A stretch of DNA of 11,479 nucleotides from JBEIFW01 sp044370695. Lineage in GTDB: Bacteria > Actinomycetota > Acidimicrobiia > Acidimicrobiales > Ilumatobacteraceae. The notes below the pieces were generated by a model that did not search any database, was not told where the DNA came from, and worked only from the letters and a program-made list of their open reading frames with translations. Positions within the stretch are counted from its first letter, which is position 1. The number at the start of each line of letters is the position of its first letter. Positions 7,956 through 11,479 of this stretch are shown here, one piece after another. The stretch lies in assembly GCA_044370695.1 (NCBI GenBank), contig JBILVB010000124.1, positions 1-11,479 on the forward strand. Reading direction: 5' to 3'. Made by a program: the position numbers and the translations under genes.

Positions 7956-8609
7956 TCAGCGGGTGACCAGGATCCGGGCCGACGCGAACGCGCCGATGCC
8001 GACCCGGACGCCGTCGATCTCGACGGTCACGGTCCCGTCCGGCGACGTCGCGGTGACCTGCCCGGAACGCCCGGGCCGGATCGAGGACCCCTCGAGGAAC
8101 TCGAGCATCCCCGGGTCGAGTTCGAGCTCCTCGGGAATGCGGGCCACGGTGAACTCGCCGCCCACCGAGATCACCGACAGCGGCGCCGCGTCCGGAGCCT
8201 CGTACGTGGACCCGGGAATCGGGTTGCCGTGCGGGCACGTGGTCGGCTGGCCCAGAACGCGGTTCATCGCGATCTCGACGGCGTCGGACATCACGTGTTC
8301 CCACTTGCCCGCCTCGCGGTGCGCCTCCGCCCAAGGCAGGCCCAGCACGTCGGTGAGGAACCGCTCCGCCAAGCGGTGACGACGAACGACGACCTCGGCG
8401 AGTTCGCGGCCCCGCTCGGTGAGCCGGATCGTGCGATCGATGGCCACGAGGCCGTTCAGCTCCATGCGTTTCACCATCTCCGACACGGCCGGCCGAGAGA
8501 CCCCGAGCCGCTCGGCGATCCGAGCCTGGATGACGGCGACGTCGTCCTCCTGGAGCCCGAAGATGCACTCGCAGTACTCCTCGAATGCCGGATGCCACTC
8601 CGCGCCCAT
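7956..8609 (-). CDS. DtxR/MntR-family metal-dependent transcriptional regulator
   Basis: The 217-residue product has the three-part DtxR layout. An N-terminal winged helix (about 1-70) includes QARIAERLGVSRPAVSEMVK. A metal-binding and dimerisation domain contains RRHRLAERFLTDVLGL, the AHREAGKWEHVMSD segment and CPHGNPIPG (125-133). A C-terminal FeoA/SH3-like domain follows from about residue 143. Aligned by eye to DtxR, ligands H79, E83, H98, E105 and H106 correspond to H78, E82, H97, E104 and H105. The position of the iron-site Cys102 is G101 and that of Met10 is E11, with E14 near the MntR Glu11 position. The mix suggests manganese or another metal rather than classical iron sensing, but specificity is not settled. 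It is divergent from the LLM gene and probably represses targets when metal-loaded. The ATG at 8609 has a -10 hexamer 6 nt upstream. Confidence 0.87.
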   Translation of the reverse strand: MGAEWHPAFEEYCECIFGLQEDDVAVIQARIAERLGVSRPAVSEMVKRMELNGLVAIDRTIRLTERGRELAEVVVRRHRLAERFLTDVLGLPWAEAHREAGKWEHVMSDAVEIAMNRVLGQPTTCPHGNPIPGSTYEAPDAAPLSVISVGGEFTVARIPEELELDPGMLEFLEGSSIRPGRSGQVTATSPDGTVTVEIDGVRVGIGAFASARILVTR

Positions 8610-8628
8610 CGGCCGAGCCTATCGGCCG
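8610..8628 (-). promoter_or_regulatory. Inverted repeat over the predicted leaderless promoter of the dtxR-family gene
   Basis: A perfect 7-bp inverted repeat (CGGCCGA, 5-base centre, TCGGCCG) lies directly against the start codon. Its centre contains most of the minus-strand TAGGCT hexamer (8621 to 8616), which is followed by six bases and the ATG at 8609. The hexamer fits a -10 element of a leaderless transcript. The symmetry over the -10 is what an autoregulatory operator would look like, but it does not match the classical DtxR/IdeR iron box. It could also simply be a GC-rich chance palindrome. Confidence 0.4.
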
Positions 8629-8726
8629 GCCTGGGCGGCGAGCCGACCGTGCCGGCCTCCCGAACGAAGTACGCCAATTCCGTGTCACCCGTCACCGCTG
8701 ACCGCGCAGCCGAGCCCGCTGCGCTC

Positions 8727-8742
8727 TACGTTCTCGCTCGTG
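8727..8742 (+). promoter_or_regulatory. Predicted leaderless promoter of the LLM oxidoreductase gene
   Basis: TACGTT at 8727-8732 is a TANNNT hexamer followed by seven bases and the GTG at 8740. No Shine-Dalgarno sequence is visible. With the divergent dtxR-family promoter it shares a 130-bp intergenic region (8610-8739), so both could be controlled from it. Confidence 0.4.
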
Positions 8743-9495
8743 CCCCGTTTTCGGGTCGGCGTTCAACTCCATCCGCAGGCCACCAGCACCACCGCCCTCC
8801 AGGGTGCGTGGCAGGCCGCCGACGGCATCGGTGCGGACTCGATCTGGGTGTGGGATCACTTCTTCCCGCTCTACGGCGACCCCGACGAGAGCCACTTCGA
8901 ATGCTGGAGCCTGCTCGCAGCCATGGCGGTGACCACCCGTCGGGCCCGATTCGGGGCGATGGTGTCCTGCATGGGTTACCGAAACCCAGACCTGCTCACC
9001 GACATGGCCCGCACCATCGACCACCTCTCGGGCGGCCGTCTCGTGCTCGGGCTCGGCGCCGGCTGGTTCGCCCGTGACTACGAGGCGTACGGCTACGAGT
9101 TCGGCTCGGCGGGCAGCCGCCTCGACTCCCTCGAACGGGGCCTCGAGCGGATCCGACAGCGGATCACGAAGCTCAACCCGCCGCCGGCCGGCGGATTGCC
9201 GATCCTGATCGGTGGCGGCGGCGAGCGACGCACGCTCAAGCTCGTGGCACGACACGCACAGCTCTGGAACGGGATCGGTGAGCCAGAGGTGCTGCGGCGC
9301 AAGAACGCCGTCATCGACGCCTGGTGCGAGGAGTTCGGGCGCGACCCGGACGAGATCGAACGCACCGCCCTGGTGCCGCCCGACGCCGAACCCGAGCCGT
9401 ACCTCGATGCCGGCATCACGCACCTGATCGTCATGACCGGTTCGCCGTTCGACCTCGCTCCCGTCCAGCGGTTGCTCGACCTCGCCGCAAGCTGA
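8740..9495 (+). CDS. LLM-class (probably F420-dependent) oxidoreductase
   Basis: The 251-residue product is a luciferase-like monooxygenase-fold protein. The N-terminus RVGVQLHPQ, then SIWVWDHFFPLYGDP (35-49), RNPDLLTDMARTIDHLSGGRLVLGLGAGW (81-109) and GGLPILIGGGGERRTLKL (151-168) are strong family signatures. H40 in WDHF and the glycine-rich segment near 158-161 are usual cofactor-site features. The length fits the shorter actinobacterial LLM-class F420-dependent group. F420 rather than FMN is inferred from the family and host type, not seen directly. The open frame extends back to 8419, but that part runs antisense through the dtxR-family gene. The GTG at 8740 gives the canonical N-terminus and has a suitable -10 hexamer. 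The substrate is unknown. It is divergent from the metalloregulator, which may or may not control it. Confidence 0.85.
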   Translation: MPRFRVGVQLHPQATSTTALQGAWQAADGIGADSIWVWDHFFPLYGDPDESHFECWSLLAAMAVTTRRARFGAMVSCMGYRNPDLLTDMARTIDHLSGGRLVLGLGAGWFARDYEAYGYEFGSAGSRLDSLERGLERIRQRITKLNPPPAGGLPILIGGGGERRTLKLVARHAQLWNGIGEPEVLRRKNAVIDAWCEEFGRDPDEIERTALVPPDAEPEPYLDAGITHLIVMTGSPFDLAPVQRLLDLAAS

Positions 9496-9547
9496 ACCGT
9501 CGGGGTCGCCGCGCTTCCGCCGCGCGACGGCTCGCGCACCCCCGTTC

Positions 9548-9561
9548 GAGGTGAACACCTC
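9548..9561 (+). promoter_or_regulatory. Palindrome spanning the RBS of the WXG-like gene
   Basis: GAGGTG, AA, CACCTC is a perfect 6-bp inverted repeat. Its left arm, GAGGTGA, matches the extended Shine-Dalgarno sequence and lies 8 nt before a GTG at 9563; an alternative GTG at 9551 lies inside the left arm. If transcribed, the right arm could pair with the Shine-Dalgarno sequence, although the 2-base loop is too tight without opening of inner pairs. It could instead be a protein-binding palindrome in DNA. Confidence 0.35.
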
Positions 9562-9562
9562 C

Positions 9563-9814
9563 GTGGACCTCGCCTATCGGGCGCAACTCGTCCGGTTGCT
9601 GGCACGCCGGATCGATCAGTCGGCGCTGCGCAAGGTCCCGGTGCTCGTCGGCGACGACACCTGGCGAGGTCCGCTCGCCGTGACCGTGCAGGATCGCCTG
9701 TTCGAGGTCCAGATCCGCCTCCACAGCACCCTCGATCAGCTCCACGACCTGGCCCGGGCCCTCGAAGCGGCCGCCGCGGCCGCAGCCGTCCGGGAAGCTG
9801 GTGGCGTCCGGTGA
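9563..9814 (+). CDS. Small WXG100-like helical protein
   Basis: The 83-residue product starts MDLAYRAQLVRLLARRID. It has a W-R-G motif (residues 34-36, in DDTWRGPLA) between two predicted helices, and a second amphipathic helix with heptad-like hydrophobics (RLFEVQIRLHSTLDQLHDLARALEA, read in pieces) ending in a run of alanines. Length, central W-x-G and helix-turn-helix plan resemble the WXG100/ESAT-6 family of type VII secretion. The canonical C-terminal YxxxD/E secretion signal is not seen, so it may be the partner protein or a divergent member. The start is uncertain. GTG at 9563 has GAGGTGA upstream; GTG at 9551 would add four residues but lacks a Shine-Dalgarno sequence. Its stop overlaps the next gene as GTGA, so the two are probably co-translated. 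The family call is by pattern only. Confidence 0.6.
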   Translation: MDLAYRAQLVRLLARRIDQSALRKVPVLVGDDTWRGPLAVTVQDRLFEVQIRLHSTLDQLHDLARALEAAAAAAAVREAGGVR

Positions 9815-11479
9815 CCACCGGGTTCCTCGGGTTCGATCCGGACCGGCTCGACGCGCTGTTGCGCCTGCTCGACGAGGTCGGATCCGAAGCGGAGCGTTGG
9901 CGCAGTAGCGAACCGGCGGGACAGATCGCCGTGCGGCACCTGCGCACCGGTGTCGCCAACCTGCTCGAACTGCGCCGGGAGATCCGCCGCGTCCTGGCGA
10001 GCGGGGTCCTCCAGCGGACCTTCCCCGTGGCGCTGCTCCCACCCGTTCCGGGCCTCGCCCTCCCCCGCCGCTGGCTGGTCGCCACGACGGCGCCCCGAAC
10101 ACCGACCGACCTCGTGACGCGCGCCGAGGTCCTCCTCGTCGAGCTCCTCGCTCGTGTCTCCCCGTCGGGGCTTCGCACGTCGTGGCGGGATCTCGTCGAG
10201 CCCCTCCGATCGATCGCCGCGGGCGACGACGACGCCGCCACCGCCCTGATCGCCGGGCTGGGGCCCGACGGCCTCGCATTCGTGCTCGAGCGACTCCACG
10301 CTGCCGACCTCCCGGGTGCCGACCACCTGCCCGACGGGGGCACACGTTCGGTCGCGCAGGCCGTCGCGGTGCTGCTCGGCCGCCACCTGTCCCGACCCGG
10401 CGTCGACCCGGCACCCTGGGAGGCCGCGTTGGCGGCGCTGCCCGGGCATGCGCTCGCGCGGGTCGTGTCGTCCGCAGAGCTGCCAGACGCGACCCTCGCT
10501 CGGCTCACCCGCTCGCTGTTCGAACGTCCGCCGGCGCCGGGAGCCGTGGTCGGCGGGGAGGGTCCCACCGACATCGACCGCGCCGCCGCTGCCCTCGCCC
10601 GGCGGCCGACGGCCGCACGAGAGGTCCTTGCCTCCCTGGATGCCGAGGCACGGTGGCGCCTCCTGGCCGAGCCGACCCACGGCGGCATTCCGGCGCTCCT
10701 GCGCACGCTCGCCGACCGGGGACCTTCGGCTGCGCCGGCGGTCGCCCGAGCCCTGCCGCAGTGGATCGACACGGTGCGAGCGGCACCCGTCGCCCCCCGG
10801 GAGGACAACCGAGCCGCCCTCGGCGACGTGTTCGGTGCATGGATCGACGAGCTGGTCGGGTCCACCGTCGGCGTCGGGGGCTGGCCGGCGCGATCGAGCG
10901 CCGAGCTCCAGGACGCCCTGACGCTCGTCGCCCGGTCGGCCGAGGGCGCACGCTCGCTGACGGCATGGCTGACCGCCGTCACGCTCGACGTCACCCTCCG
11001 GGGGATCGCCGGCGGTGGCGCCGTCACACCGCAGTGGGCATCGGCGCTGCGGCTCGTCGGCCTTGCCGCCGAACACGTCACGAGCGCGGTCGTCGCCGGC
11101 CGCAACGCCTGGGCCACGGCCCGGGCCGAGGAGCGAGCGACGCTGGTGTGGCTGATCGAGGAGGTCGTCGCCCATCCGATCCATGCGGTGACGGCACCGG
11201 CGCGCGCCGTCCCCGGGGTGTCGATGGCGGTCGCATGGTTGGGCGACCGCACGGTCGAGTGGGTGTCGTCCCGCCTCGCCGAGGGACTCGGGGCTGCACC
11301 GGTCGACGAGCCCGTTCTCGTGCGAGCTGCGGTGGAGATCGAACGAGAGGTGGCACATCTGCTGCTCGTGTCCGTCGTACTGGCGGCGGCCGGTGCGCCC
11401 GCCGCACTGCGCGCCGCCGTGCGCACTGCGCCGACCCGGGCCGAGGTGACCGCCATCGCACACCGCTGGCGAGACGATC
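9811..11479 (+). CDS. Large alanine-rich hypothetical protein, partial, possible type VII-associated protein
   Basis: An unbroken frame starts at GTG 9811, which overlaps the preceding stop, and runs off the window after 556 codons. The start is MTTGFLGFDPDRLDALLRLL. The N-terminal GFDPDRLDALLRLLDEVGSEAERW segment (read in pieces) resembles the helical openings of actinobacterial type VII secretion-associated proteins. The rest is mainly helical, rich in Ala, Leu, Arg, Val and Asp, with no signal peptide, nucleotide-binding motif, cysteine or catalytic motif that I recognise. Codon use matches the surroundings, with G/C at most third positions, which supports it over long antisense frames here. 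The C-terminus, where an effector domain would normally sit, lies beyond the window. Function is unknown; co-translation with the WXG-like protein suggests a functional pair. Confidence 0.7.
   Translation, partial: MTTGFLGFDPDRLDALLRLLDEVGSEAERWRSSEPAGQIAVRHLRTGVANLLELRREIRRVLASGVLQRTFPVALLPPVPGLALPRRWLVATTAPRTPTDLVTRAEVLLVELLARVSPSGLRTSWRDLVEPLRSIAAGDDDAATALIAGLGPDGLAFVLERLHAADLPGADHLPDGGTRSVAQAVAVLLGRHLSRPGVDPAPWEAALAALPGHALARVVSSAELPDATLARLTRSLFERPPAPGAVVGGEGPTDIDRAAAALARRPTAAREVLASLDAEARWRLLAEPTHGGIPALLRTLADRGPSAAPAVARALPQWIDTVRAAPVAPREDNRAALGDVFGAWIDELVGSTVGVGGWPARSSAELQDALTLVARSAEGARSLTAWLTAVTLDVTLRGIAGGGAVTPQWASALRLVGLAAEHVTSAVVAGRNAWATARAEERATLVWLIEEVVAHPIHAVTAPARAVPGVSMAVAWLGDRTVEWVSSRLAEGLGAAPVDEPVLVRAAVEIEREVAHLLLVSVVLAAAGAPAALRAAVRTAPTRAEVTAIAHRWRDD

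Noticed and set aside
8419..8739. A 107-residue N-terminal extension of the LLM oxidoreductase
   Set aside because: It would run antisense through the dtxR-family gene; the canonical LLM N-terminus RVGVQLHPQ starts right after GTG 8740.
9505..9528. A possible terminator hairpin after the LLM gene (GTCGC and GCGAC arms)
   Set aside because: Only a 5-bp stem with a 14-base loop in very GC-rich DNA and no T-run; indistinguishable from chance.
9093..11456. Very long minus-strand open frames (787 and 575 residues) opposite the 3' part of the window
   Set aside because: Their predicted products are Ser/Arg/Ala/Thr-rich low-complexity sequences with no recognisable motif. They run antisense through the clear LLM gene and the co-translated pair. 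GC-rich codon bias on the plus strand easily leaves antisense frames open.

Overview
This is a high-GC window whose dense gene packing, frequent GTG starts, F420-type flavin-like oxidoreductase and apparently leaderless genes suggest an actinobacterium (Actinomycetota). My guess is an uncultured-type lineage such as Acidimicrobiia, but nothing here fixes the taxon. I see no rRNA, tRNA, CRISPR array, insertion sequence or phage gene.

Layout. Positions 1-96 hold the last 31 codons of a probable D-2-hydroxyacid dehydrogenase. Positions 168-1298 encode an amidohydrolase-2 family metal-dependent hydrolase with a strong Shine-Dalgarno sequence. Positions 1324-6328 are a zinc-homeostasis locus: a Fur-family repressor (probably Zur), a 15-bp Zur-box-like palindrome that contains the zur stop codon, and a tight five-gene operon. 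The operon encodes a COG0523/CobW-type GTPase, a cytoplasmic WD40 beta-propeller, a ZnuA-like zinc-binding lipoprotein, a ZnuC ATPase and a ZnuB permease. Its junctions are 4 nt or less or overlap, and a strong hairpin follows the last gene. Positions 6559-7497 encode a zinc-free quinone-oxidoreductase-like MDR protein. It converges on a minus-strand pair: a DtxR/MntR-family metalloregulator (8609 to 7956) followed by an ABM-fold monooxygenase-like protein (7894 to 7484). Divergent from the regulator is an LLM-class, probably F420-dependent, oxidoreductase (8740-9495). The window ends in a two-gene unit, a small WXG100-like helical protein (9563-9814) overlapping by GTGA a large alanine-rich protein of at least 556 residues (9811-end), which looks like part of a type VII secretion or effector locus.

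How the genes fit together. The model for the zinc locus is that Zur bound to zinc represses the five-gene operon through the box at 1765-1779. When zinc is scarce, ZnuABC imports zinc and the COG0523 GTPase allocates it in the cytoplasm. The WD40 protein is the unexpected member. It has no signal peptide, so it is not an obvious counterpart of the periplasmic zinc chaperone AztD, and it may be a partner of the GTPase.

A second theme is transcription. Five genes (zur, the COG0523 gene, the ABM gene, the dtxR-family gene and the LLM gene) have a TANNNT hexamer ending 6 or 7 nt before the start codon and no convincing Shine-Dalgarno sequence, so all five are predicted to be leaderless.
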